Shown one piece after another: positions 45,241 through 52,586 of a DNA stretch of 64,000 nucleotides. A program made the position numbers and the translations under genes. Below the pieces are notes generated by a model that was given only the letters and a program-made list of their open reading frames with translations, searched no databases and was not told the origin of the DNA. How positions within the stretch are numbered: the stretch's first letter is position 1; each line of letters begins with the position of its first letter. The stretch comes from Sphingomonas sp. (lineage in GTDB: Bacteria > Pseudomonadota > Alphaproteobacteria > Sphingomonadales > Sphingomonadaceae). The stretch spans positions 94,578 to 158,577 of the forward strand of contig NZ_JAIERS010000020.1 in the NCBI RefSeq assembly GCF_019746665.1, given 5' to 3'.

Positions 45241-46398
45241 GTGAGCGATCAGGATAGTTCAGCAGGCCAGGAAGTGGAAAGCGGCGCAGCGGCTGCTGCC
45301 TTTGTCGCTAAGGAGGTCACTAGGTTATGGAAAGAATGGTCTGAGAAAAATAGGAGAGCTAATATCCTAATTGCCGGTAAAACCGGCGTTGGAAAGAGCA
45401 CCTTGATCAATACCGTCTTCAGAGAAAATTTAGCGAAGACCGGAAACGGTCGGCCGGTAACACAAAAGATAGAAGAGATTAGCAAGGCCGGGGTGCCAAT
45501 CACTATACTTGATACGAAAGGTCTTGAACTTGCTGACTTCGAGGTAATCAGGAATGACATAATAAGCGAGATCGAGGCCCGTCGGGGGGAGAACGCCGAA
45601 ACCTATGTTCATGTGGCGTGGCTCTGCATAAGTGAGGGAAGTGCGCGGATCGAGGATGCTGAAATCGAACTCGCAATAGCTCTAAAGGCGATTGGTATCA
45701 AAGTGATGATCATCGTCACAAAGGTATCCCGATTTAAGGACAATTCCTTCGAGAAGGTCGTCCGCGAGCAGTTCAGTGGAATTACAGCGGACGTAGTGCT
45801 CACGCGCGCGCTCTCTGAGGATGTCTATGATGACGATGATCGCATTACGGGGCATCTCGAAGTTAGAGGAATAGATCAACTCCTTGATCTGACAAATACT
45901 TATTTGCCGGAATCGCAAAGACATGCTTTCGCTAACGCGACTTCTCTTAAGCACAAGAAAGCTCTAGAACTAAAAAGGGGAGAGGCTAAGTCCGTTATCA
46001 CTTTTTTTAGCGGTGCCGCAGCGACGGTAGGCGCTACCCCCATTCCTTTTTCCGACGCGATAGCTCTAGTTCCTATGCAGATCGGTATGATTATAAAAAT
46101 CAGTCAAGTGTATGGTATGAATGTAAGTCGAGAGGCTGCTCTGCCTGTATTGGCGTCGCTGACTGGCATTTCGGGCACATCGATGCTCGGTCGTACGATT
46201 GTGTCCGGCCTCCTAAAGATGATCCCCGGTGCTGGTTCTTTCGTTGGTGGTGCCATCTCTGCGACGACCGCCGCAACCTTAACGTCAGCACTCGGAAATC
46301 TATATGCCAGCACACTCTCCGAGATAAGTGAGCGGGGCGAGGAGCTACAACTCACCAGCGCATTGAACGCGTTGAAGCGGAAAATTAAGCCACAATAA
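45241..46398 (+). CDS. P-loop GTPase with C-terminal DUF697-like membrane region
   Basis: A 385-aa GTPase. G1 is IAGKTGVGKSTLINTVF, G3 is ILDTKGLELADF and G4 is IIVTKVS. The C-terminal 130 residues contain hydrophobic Gly/Ala-rich segments (SGAAATVGATPIPFSDAIALVPMQIGMI and PGAGSFVGGAISATTAATLTSALGNLYASTL), as in DUF697/YcjF-like proteins. It probably acts at the membrane, perhaps by GTP-driven assembly. The gene is much AT-richer than its neighbours, pointing to a different origin. The start is GTG at 45241 with GGAAAGGGA upstream; a frame to 45172 has no good site. Confidence 0.78.
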   Translation: MSDQDSSAGQEVESGAAAAAFVAKEVTRLWKEWSEKNRRANILIAGKTGVGKSTLINTVFRENLAKTGNGRPVTQKIEEISKAGVPITILDTKGLELADFEVIRNDIISEIEARRGENAETYVHVAWLCISEGSARIEDAEIELAIALKAIGIKVMIIVTKVSRFKDNSFEKVVREQFSGITADVVLTRALSEDVYDDDDRITGHLEVRGIDQLLDLTNTYLPESQRHAFANATSLKHKKALELKRGEAKSVITFFSGAAATVGATPIPFSDAIALVPMQIGMIIKISQVYGMNVSREAALPVLASLTGISGTSMLGRTIVSGLLKMIPGAGSFVGGAISATTAATLTSALGNLYASTLSEISERGEELQLTSALNALKRKIKPQ

Positions 46399-46438
46399 GC
46401 TTATAGCGCGACGGAGCCTGCGAATGATGGCGCTTCCA

Positions 46439-46708
46439 CTATTCGCAGCGCACCAAAGTCTCCGCCATGATCCTCTTGGCGAGATCGGTAGCGACAGGAT
46501 CGTGTCCGCTACATGAGGCCGCCGCACCAACGATCTTTGAAAGGCAAAGGGCCAGCTTGAACAACGAGCGCAGACTGGGGGATGCGCCAGAGCAACGCAG
46601 ATAATCGTAGTAGCGGGAAGAATGGCCGAGATAGTCGGTCGAGAAGGTGGCGTGGGTCCGTGTCAGCCCTTCGGCTTTAAGGAACTGGAACACGTCATCA
46701 AGGATCAT
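46439..46708 (-). CDS. Hypothetical 89-aa protein
   Basis: A small protein MILDDVFQFLKAEGLTRTHATFSTDYLGHSSRYYDYLRCSG..., with a helix-turn-helix-like spacing in its first half (FLKAEGLTRTHATFSTDYLG-SSRYYDYL). It resembles small DUF6626-type proteins found on mobile elements of Alphaproteobacteria, an uncertain recollection. GGAG is eight bases before the ATG at 46708. It is divergent from the HUH gene. Confidence 0.55.
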   Translation of the reverse strand: MILDDVFQFLKAEGLTRTHATFSTDYLGHSSRYYDYLRCSGASPSLRSLFKLALCLSKIVGAAASCSGHDPVATDLAKRIMAETLVRCE

Positions 46709-46823
46709 GCGGGGGTCTCCGTTGCGGGAACTCTCGTATTTATCGGCGGTCAGCCGGAAGCCATGTGCTTGATAAATAGAATAATACGAGCCGGCTAACA
46801 TTGTCGGCCACATGGAGAACAAG

Positions 46824-47303
46824 ATGGCACAAGCCACGGCGCCCCTGACGCGGGCGGAAAAATACCGGGCGGACTGTATCCGCTGGATGGCCGATTACGG
46901 CCCCGACCTGTTCGTCACCTTCGTCTTCAATCGCTGGATCAGCATGGACGAGGCGCAGCGAACCTTCGAGGAATTTCATGGACGCTTCGACAAGAAGTTG
47001 CTCGGTCGATCCTACATGGACCGCCCCGACGAGCGCACGACCTATATCGCGACCATCGAGAAGCCCGACACCAACATCCATATTCACGCGCTGTTCAAGA
47101 TGACAGCCGAGCAGAAGGAGCGGTTCGGCGAGATCGCCGTGCCGATCTGGAAGAAGCTGGTGAAGGCCGGAAACCTCGACATCAAGCCGGTCCATTGCCC
47201 CGAGGGCGCTGCCCGATACGTCACCAAGGAATTGAGGCCCGAGACGAGCGATCGTCTGCTCATGCCCATCCACAAGGAGAAGAATACCAAGATTGCTGCC
47301 TGA
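46824..47303 (+). CDS. HUH-endonuclease (rolling-circle Rep-like) protein
   Basis: A 159-aa protein. Motif I region LFVTFVFNRW, motif II NIHIHALFKM (the metal-binding HUH) and motif III AARYVTKEL with the catalytic tyrosine are in the right order and spacing for a minimal replication-initiator or relaxase-like HUH nuclease. It could start rolling-circle replication of the excised element. The ATG at 46824 is preceded by GGAG; an ATG at 46812 is in frame. A motif-rich non-coding stretch follows. Confidence 0.75.
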   Translation: MAQATAPLTRAEKYRADCIRWMADYGPDLFVTFVFNRWISMDEAQRTFEEFHGRFDKKLLGRSYMDRPDERTTYIATIEKPDTNIHIHALFKMTAEQKERFGEIAVPIWKKLVKAGNLDIKPVHCPEGAARYVTKELRPETSDRLLMPIHKEKNTKIAA

Positions 47304-47384
47304 TAGGGGGACTGCCGCAACGCGAGGTCCGAGGCTTGATGAGGCCACCCTGTCCGAGCGGGTTCCGGTGACGGACCCGCAGTG

Positions 47385-47530
47385 ATCACTATCACCAGAT
47401 GATATTGAAGATAAAGAAGATCACCGAGATACCAAGACAGAACGATACGACGAATAGAACCAAGACGAACAGCGATACAAAGAACCAGCGACATATAGAA
47501 CGATAGATATTCCGTCCCATCGAAAACGGC
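47385..47530. other. AT-rich, repeat-bearing non-coding region, possible replication origin
   Basis: In the 358-bp gap after the HUH gene. It has AGAACGATA twice (47439-47447 and 47497-47505), several GATA/AGAACCA near-repeats and strong purine bias on one strand. Such iterated DNA next to an HUH gene may be its origin. Confidence 0.35.
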
Positions 47531-47661
47531 TCAAAACCGTGATGATGGTGACGGAGTTATTTTTGGCTGAATTTCTCGACATCAACGCCAATCTTCGGTC
47601 GCTCTTATGGCGAGCGATGTTATCGCGAGCCTTGTCCGAAGCAGACAAGGAGGTGTCCTAT

Positions 47662-48117
47662 ATGTCGATCCTGAAGTCCCTGAAGCTGGCCGCAGCCACC
47701 CCGGTCAACCCCACGTCTTCCCAGCATGGCTTCCGCGCGAAGCTGCTGACCTATCTCGCGGAGCAGAAGGCCATGGCGGAGGCGGAGATCGCCGGCACGC
47801 CCTTCACCGCCACCCGGCGCGTGACGCGCGTGGAGGGCGATCAGAAGGTTCGTGTCGATGCGCCGCGTCGCGTCCGCAAGGGCTGGTTCACCGATGCCAG
47901 CGACCGGCTGTTCTTCCAGCTTCGCTATGGTTCCAAGCCCCTCGAATTCACGAAGGGCATGAACGCCGTCGAGGTGGAGGGCATGGCCGAGATGCCGGCG
48001 ATCATCGGCTCGATCATCGAGGCGGTGAACGCGGGCGAACTCGATCCCCAGCTCACCACGGCGATCGCGCAGCGCAAGGCCAACTTCAAGCCGAAGGCGA
48101 AGAAGGCGGCGGTCTGA
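47662..48117 (+). CDS. Hypothetical 151-aa mobile-element protein (DUF6641-like)
   Basis: MSILKSLKLAAATPVNP opens the protein, followed by RAKLLTYLAEQKAMAEAEIAG and a Lys/Arg-rich middle, then FFQLRYGSKPLEFTKGMNAVEV and a lysine-rich end. This start and layout resemble DUF6641 proteins of sphingomonad plasmids and islands; function unknown. AAGGAGGTG precedes the ATG at 47662. It overlaps the next gene by one base (TGATG). Confidence 0.65.
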   Translation: MSILKSLKLAAATPVNPTSSQHGFRAKLLTYLAEQKAMAEAEIAGTPFTATRRVTRVEGDQKVRVDAPRRVRKGWFTDASDRLFFQLRYGSKPLEFTKGMNAVEVEGMAEMPAIIGSIIEAVNAGELDPQLTTAIAQRKANFKPKAKKAAV

Positions 48118-48437
48118 TGTGCGACACGGAGAGGCGGGCCGAGATTGCCCGCCTCAATGACGCATTCCGACATGCCGGCGGTGGGCCCATCGTCCTGACC
48201 GCCGGCATCGCCGCCCTATCCGATCAGATGCAGGAGGCGATCCTCGCGGCAGTCAAGGATTTCCACGACGATGCCGATGGCGAACATCGCGTCGGCACGC
48301 TGACCGTGGCGAGCCATGCGGTCATGTGGTTCATCCTCTACCATCGTCACGATCATGACGATGAGGAGGATGCCGATCCCGCTGACCCCGACGCCACTGG
48401 CCGCGTCCTCGTCATTATGCTCGAAGGGGAGCCCTGA
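48117..48437 (+). CDS. DUF3768 family protein
   Basis: A 106-aa protein. RAEIARLNDAFRHAGGGPIVLTAGIAALSDQMQEAIL is the DUF3768 signature; the second half is His/Asp-rich (ILYHRHDHDDEEDADPADPD). The family is common on alphaproteobacterial plasmids and has no known function. It begins on the stop of the preceding gene and is followed 2 bases later by a 59-codon ORF. Confidence 0.75.
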   Translation: MCDTERRAEIARLNDAFRHAGGGPIVLTAGIAALSDQMQEAILAAVKDFHDDADGEHRVGTLTVASHAVMWFILYHRHDHDDEEDADPADPDATGRVLVIMLEGEP

Positions 48438-48439
48438 CC

Positions 48440-48619
48440 ATGTGGAGGTTCGATCTCGACAGCCTCACCGACGACGACCTGTTCCGTCTGCGGATGCTCG
48501 TTAGGGCGAAGAAGGCAGTGGGCCATATCGTTGTGAGGTCCGATCTGCCTTGGCCGGTCCCGGTCAGAACCAGCCCTCGGCAATGGCAGGAGCCGGCAGA
48601 GGGCGCCGCAATCCACTGA
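48440..48619 (+). CDS. Small hypothetical protein (59 aa)
   Basis: ATG at 48440, two bases after the DUF3768 stop. It reads MWRFDLDSLTDDDLFRLRML, an acidic helix, then a Pro/Trp-containing tail ending PAEGAAIH. The position in a tight series of three genes supports that it is real. No family recognised. Confidence 0.5.
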   Translation: MWRFDLDSLTDDDLFRLRMLVRAKKAVGHIVVRSDLPWPVPVRTSPRQWQEPAEGAAIH

Positions 48620-48645
48620 TCGAGCTTTGCTAGCATGGAACAAAT

Positions 48646-48667
48646 TGCCCGCTCAATTGAGCGGGCA
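48646..48667. other. Perfect 22-bp palindrome
   Basis: TGCCCGCTCAA directly followed by its inverse, 27 bases after the small gene at 48440-48619. With no loop, it is either a terminator-like structure or an operator. The rest of the gap to 48891 holds no ORF that I trust. Confidence 0.5.
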
Positions 48668-48891
48668 CTACGCTCCATACTACAACCTGCCAAGTCGGTT
48701 TTCGCTGATGATGGCATCCACTCGTCATTGTGCGCTCAAGCAACAAAGTCTTGCTCCTGCGCGGAACGCCCGAGCCCCTGCTATTTCCCGTATCGCGGCG
48801 CTGCTTTGGTCTGCCGATGATGGTTAAAAACCCTTTCGTTGGACGGGATCAGCCATTATGCCAACGTCGAGCCGCTCGAGGGGGATATGTA

Positions 48892-49629
48892 ATGCGGGGC
48901 AGACGTGCGTTATTGGTGATCGGTCTTTTGGCATCGTCGGGGTGCCACAAGGCCGTCGATGGTTCAGCACACGGCACTGAACGGCATGTTGAAAGCAAGC
49001 CGGTCCCACCCGAATTAATTACCAGCGAAGAAATGAGGCTTGCTGACAGCGGCCAGAGCAGCTTCAAATTGCTTCCCGGTAAAGTTTACCGCGTTGTGGG
49101 TCGCGTGCGAAACATCAGTGTGACGCAGTCTGGGCAACCGCAAGTGCAGTTTACAGGGTTTGGTGCTACGCTTGACCCAGCCTCCGCCGATGCTGCTAAG
49201 AGCGTAGATGCGGATGCCTATGTTGCTTTGGACTGTCCATATCAAAGCCATGATGGAAACACAGAGCTTCAATTAGATCATTGTAAAAATCTCCAAAGCG
49301 TTCCAAGCGTGTCAGCGCAGGAATACGTTCAGTCCTACGAGAATAACGCATTCAAGGCTGATGCTGAATATAAAGACAAGGAAGTAGTAATATCTGGAAA
49401 GCTGCGGCTAAAGGATAAACTTATAGATGGTCGAGACTACCTCGACATCATTGCGGTTCCACCAGACATTAGCAGTGCTACGGCCATTATTGCGCCAGAA
49501 GCGAGGGCCATGAGTGATGGCTATGCCACGGTAGGGTCGCTCACGGTTGTACTTTGCCAAGGCGGATACCGTTATAATGAGGCTGGAAGCGTTGGATTGA
49601 AGGACTGTAGATTTCTTCAAAATTATTAA
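48892..49629 (+). CDS. Lipoprotein with OB-fold (tRNA_anti-like) region
   Basis: A 245-aa protein with a lipobox (LLVIGLLASSGC, Cys 18). The mature part is beta-rich, with YRVVGRVRNISV and the repeat-like segment NAFKADAEYKDKEVVISGKLRLKD, typical of tRNA_anti-like OB domains in exported proteins. GAGGGGG precedes the ATG. It is moderately AT-rich. A second lipoprotein gene follows. Confidence 0.65.
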   Translation: MRGRRALLVIGLLASSGCHKAVDGSAHGTERHVESKPVPPELITSEEMRLADSGQSSFKLLPGKVYRVVGRVRNISVTQSGQPQVQFTGFGATLDPASADAAKSVDADAYVALDCPYQSHDGNTELQLDHCKNLQSVPSVSAQEYVQSYENNAFKADAEYKDKEVVISGKLRLKDKLIDGRDYLDIIAVPPDISSATAIIAPEARAMSDGYATVGSLTVVLCQGGYRYNEAGSVGLKDCRFLQNY

Positions 49630-49734
49630 GTCTAATCGTCAACTTTATTTCTCTCATCGGATATTTTGTTCAACGATGGCCTGTCGATTTTAGCTGATCG
49701 GCCGGATGGCGGTGTGAACAGCGGAGAGGTTCAG

Positions 49735-50556
49735 ATGCGTTATCGGATTGCCGCGCTTGCTTTGTTGGCAGGGCTGGCGGCTTGCGGCCAGAACGCCGCG
49801 CAGTTGGCGAGAAATGCAGATCCAAAGGTTTGTGCGGCGTCTGACACGACACAGACACTGTTCGAGATATTGAAAGAGCACTCAGGCATCGGCTTGGGTC
49901 CGATAAATAACACCGGCGTTACAGGGAAAGAATTGCTCGACGAAATCACCCTGACGGCCAGCGAGATAACCAGCAAGAAGGTCGACAAGGATGCGCAAAC
50001 GGTCGACTGTAATGCCACTGTTCACGCGGTAGGTAAAATCGCTTCCGCAAATGTGGATCAAAACGTCGACTATGAGGTTAAGCCAGACCTCTCGGACAAC
50101 ACCAAGATCATCGTGTCGGTGTCGCAAGGTGATGGCCTTCCAGCGGTCGAGCAGGTTGCCGGCCTCCTGCTCCAAGCAAAACAGAGTGAGGAAAAGCCGG
50201 CAGCTGGTCAAACTTCAAATCAATCCCCGATCGCGCCTCCTGTCTTGACCAATGCTCAACCCGCGAGCGGCAGCGGTTCCGGTGATTGTTCCATCACAGT
50301 TGATGGAACGACATATCTGGATATTAAGAAAACGTGTCATATCGACACATCTGATGGCCAGACGACGATCAATACAGACACACCCGGTCCCATATCGTAC
50401 TTTGCGTATATTTCGCCGGATGGAAAGGGCGGGGCGGAGATATCGTGGAATAGCAAGGATAAATGGGATAAGGCAGAGGAAGACTTAGGTGACGATTTTC
50501 ACGCGCAGGGTAGCTGTTGGAAGAACGCCAGAGCGTCGATATGTGCTGCGCTTTGA
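49735..50556 (+). CDS. Hypothetical lipoprotein
   Basis: A 273-aa protein with a clear lipobox (IAALALLAGLAAC) and mature start GQNAAQLARNADPKVCA. The first half has a YscW/lipoprotein-like alpha-beta pattern; the second half carries four cysteines (GDCSITVDG, KKTCHID, GSCWKNARASIC). GGAGAGG precedes the ATG at 49735. It follows the OB-fold lipoprotein on the same strand and may act with it at the membrane. Family not recognised. Confidence 0.6.
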   Translation: MRYRIAALALLAGLAACGQNAAQLARNADPKVCAASDTTQTLFEILKEHSGIGLGPINNTGVTGKELLDEITLTASEITSKKVDKDAQTVDCNATVHAVGKIASANVDQNVDYEVKPDLSDNTKIIVSVSQGDGLPAVEQVAGLLLQAKQSEEKPAAGQTSNQSPIAPPVLTNAQPASGSGSGDCSITVDGTTYLDIKKTCHIDTSDGQTTINTDTPGPISYFAYISPDGKGGAEISWNSKDKWDKAEEDLGDDFHAQGSCWKNARASICAAL

Positions 50557-50622
50557 AGCCGCACCTTCAGCCTTTGGCGGCTGTCGGGTGAACTGGTGTA
50601 TGCTCGTGAGGCGAGAGCGGCC

Positions 50623-50820
50623 CTACAGTCCTGATGTGATCAACGCGGATAGCACATCACCATACCCGACAAGGCGGCCAGAGTAATCCCGCGTCTCGTC
50701 ATGGCGTGGATCATACCAGCCGACGAGCCGTCCGGCGTGGTTGCGACCGTTGATCCGATCGCCGTTCTGCTCGCGCCAGCCGACCAGCCACCCCGACCGG
50801 TCCCGCAGTTCCTGTCTCAT
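50623..50820 (-). CDS. 65-aa protein with internal G-RLVGW repeats
   Basis: The protein is built of three near-repeats: DRSGWLVGWREQNG, NHAGRLVGWYDPRH and DYSGRLVGYGD. AGGAGG lies before the ATG at 50820. The ATG overlaps the stop of a 14-codon leader ORF (50817-50861) as ATGA, so translation is probably coupled. The short repeats suggest a small beta structure. Function unknown. Confidence 0.6.
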   Translation of the reverse strand: MRQELRDRSGWLVGWREQNGDRINGRNHAGRLVGWYDPRHDETRDYSGRLVGYGDVLSALITSGL

Positions 50821-50861
50821 CGTTTGCCTCCTGTTGTTGAGGCTGTCCGATCAAACGCCAT
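50817..50861 (-). CDS. 14-aa leader ORF copied from the exonuclease start
   Basis: ATG GCG TTT GAT CGG, encoding MAFDR..., continuing to a TGA that overlaps the next ATG. The first five codons match the start of the exonuclease gene at 52457 (MALDR...), because both lie in copies of the same module. Confidence 0.45.
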   Translation of the reverse strand: MAFDRTASTTGGKR

Positions 50862-50935
50862 GTCGGCAGGAGGTCAAGTCCGAGAGCTGGTAGCCGGCAG
50901 CGGGTTCAACACGCCCCTGTAAGGGCCGGCACGCG
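50846..50935 (-). repeat. About 90-bp upstream module, copy B
   Basis: About 80% identical to 52442-52528, same direction. Shared blocks: TCCGATCAA, CGCCATG, GGAGGTCAAGTCCG, GCCGGCAGC, TTCAACA and AGGGCC-GCAC (plus strand). Each copy ends at an ATG-GCG start on the minus strand. Confidence 0.8.
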
Positions 50936-51008
50936 GGGCGGGGCAACATGGGCTGCGCGAGGGGCGCCCAGACCCGCAGAAAGCGTCAGCGGGCGGGACA
51001 GGGCATGG

Positions 51009-52457
51009 TCAGCCGACTGTTGCCACCGGCCCAGCGTTCGGCATCCGTTCATTGAGATAATTCAGGATACCGGCGAGGATGTTGGCTTCGTCCGGGTTGC
51101 CGATGCCGAGGCGAGCGGCGGCTTCCTCGTGAGCGGCGGCGATGGTCGTCCATGCCGTCGCCTCATATCCATCGCCCGTTATACGGCGTGTCATTTTGGC
51201 GGCGATGCCGGCGCGAATATTGGCGGGTAGCAGGTCGGGGCGATGCTCATGGATCAGACGACGCCCCAACGCGACGAGCCGGATATCGCCGAACCCATCG
51301 ACTATCGCGGGCCTCTCTTCCCACGTGGCGCGATGGAAGGCCTCCATCCGGTTTACGTCGGCACGGCCCACGAAGCCAGAGTAGATTTGCTCCTCCACGA
51401 ACTCCGACGCGGGCCATTCCTCCTTCGCGGATAGCCGGATCAACCGGGCGCAGAATTCGTCATCGGCCTCAATCCGGTAAGCCCGATCCAACAGATCGGC
51501 GGCGGCGATGCCGTCGAAATAGCCATACTCGGATAGCGGCCGGAGCATCGGCGCGGCGTTGGTTCGGATGCGGCGCACCGGCTTGGGCGAGCGGGACAGC
51601 CGCGAGGCCAGTTCCTCGTCCGTCATCGCCCGCAATTGATCGATGTCGATGGCAAGGTTCAAGGCCAGGACGTTGCCGGCGTTTCCCGCATCTACCCCGA
51701 TCTTGGTCAGCGCGAACTGGCAGGGTCGATTATAGAAGCTCTCGGTGAGGATGAAGCATGGCTCGTTTTCGAGGAACGCGGCCACCGTCGATTTCTGCGA
51801 GAGCCGGAGAGCATTGGCCCAGATGTCCGGCGCGTTGTCGCGGAGGATCCGGCACACATGGATCGTGGCCTTGACATCTGCGAGCGCATCATGGGCGTTG
51901 GCATGATCGAAGCCGTTGGCCGGCGCCAGCCGATCCAGCCGGAATGTCGGTTTGCCCTTTTTGTTGATCGGGATCGTGATCGCGTCCGGCGCCAAAACGC
52001 TCGCCGCCTGCGCGATCTTCAAAATGTCGATCCGGCTGTTGCCGGCTGTGTTGGTCAGGTATGGCGAATGGAGCGACTGATAGAGCGCCTGCCGCAAGAT
52101 ATGCTCATCGAACCCGAGCGTATTCCAGCCGGTGAAAATGCAGGGCGACCACGCGGCCAGCTTCGCCCGGATTTCGCACACCATCTCGTAGTGGCTGGGG
52201 AGCGCCGGGTCGATGATCCGATCAATGCCGATGCGTGTCACGCACAGCGCGCCGGGGGACGGGACGATATGCGGCATGAGCCGGCAGCGGATTTCGAAGC
52301 GGTCGATTTCGTTGAGATTGTCGTCAGTGCGGATCGCGGCGAACTGGAGGATTTGGTCGAAGCTGGTGCTCGTGCCGGTCGTCTCCGTGTCGTAGAAAAC
52401 AAACCCCACCAGTCGCCGCCTCATCTCCGCTGCTAATGTCTTCCGATCAAGCGCCAT
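51009..52457 (-). CDS. Exonuclease I (SbcB)-like DEDDh nuclease
   Basis: A 482-aa protein. The DEDDh catalytic blocks are visible: FVFYDTETTGTS (D, E), FTGWNTLGFDEHILRQAL (D), and DHANAHDALADVKATI (H, D). The exonuclease I-specific second half has PLSEYGYFDGIAAADLLDRA. It degrades single-stranded DNA 3' to 5'. On a mobile element it may process ends or counter host defence. The start at 52457 lies inside a repeated upstream module and has no obvious Shine-Dalgarno. Confidence 0.82.
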   Translation of the reverse strand: MALDRKTLAAEMRRRLVGFVFYDTETTGTSTSFDQILQFAAIRTDDNLNEIDRFEIRCRLMPHIVPSPGALCVTRIGIDRIIDPALPSHYEMVCEIRAKLAAWSPCIFTGWNTLGFDEHILRQALYQSLHSPYLTNTAGNSRIDILKIAQAASVLAPDAITIPINKKGKPTFRLDRLAPANGFDHANAHDALADVKATIHVCRILRDNAPDIWANALRLSQKSTVAAFLENEPCFILTESFYNRPCQFALTKIGVDAGNAGNVLALNLAIDIDQLRAMTDEELASRLSRSPKPVRRIRTNAAPMLRPLSEYGYFDGIAAADLLDRAYRIEADDEFCARLIRLSAKEEWPASEFVEEQIYSGFVGRADVNRMEAFHRATWEERPAIVDGFGDIRLVALGRRLIHEHRPDLLPANIRAGIAAKMTRRITGDGYEATAWTTIAAAHEEAAARLGIGNPDEANILAGILNYLNERMPNAGPVATVG

Positions 52458-52528
52458 GCCAGCGGGAGGTCAAGTCCGGGTTGGTGGCCGGCAGCAGTTC
52501 AACATGCTCCTACGAGGGCCAGCACACG
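52442..52528 (-). repeat. About 90-bp upstream module, copy A
   Basis: Copy upstream of, and including, the exonuclease start codon. Compare copy B at 50846-50935. Confidence 0.8.
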
Positions 52529-52586
52529 CGCGAGGGGACACGTCATGGTACCGCCGCGGAGGCATGGTGAGAAAATGCTGCCGGAG

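Noticed and set aside
48635..48820. 61-codon ORF spanning the 22-bp palindrome
   Set aside because: It translates through the palindrome, has no Shine-Dalgarno and a random-looking composition.
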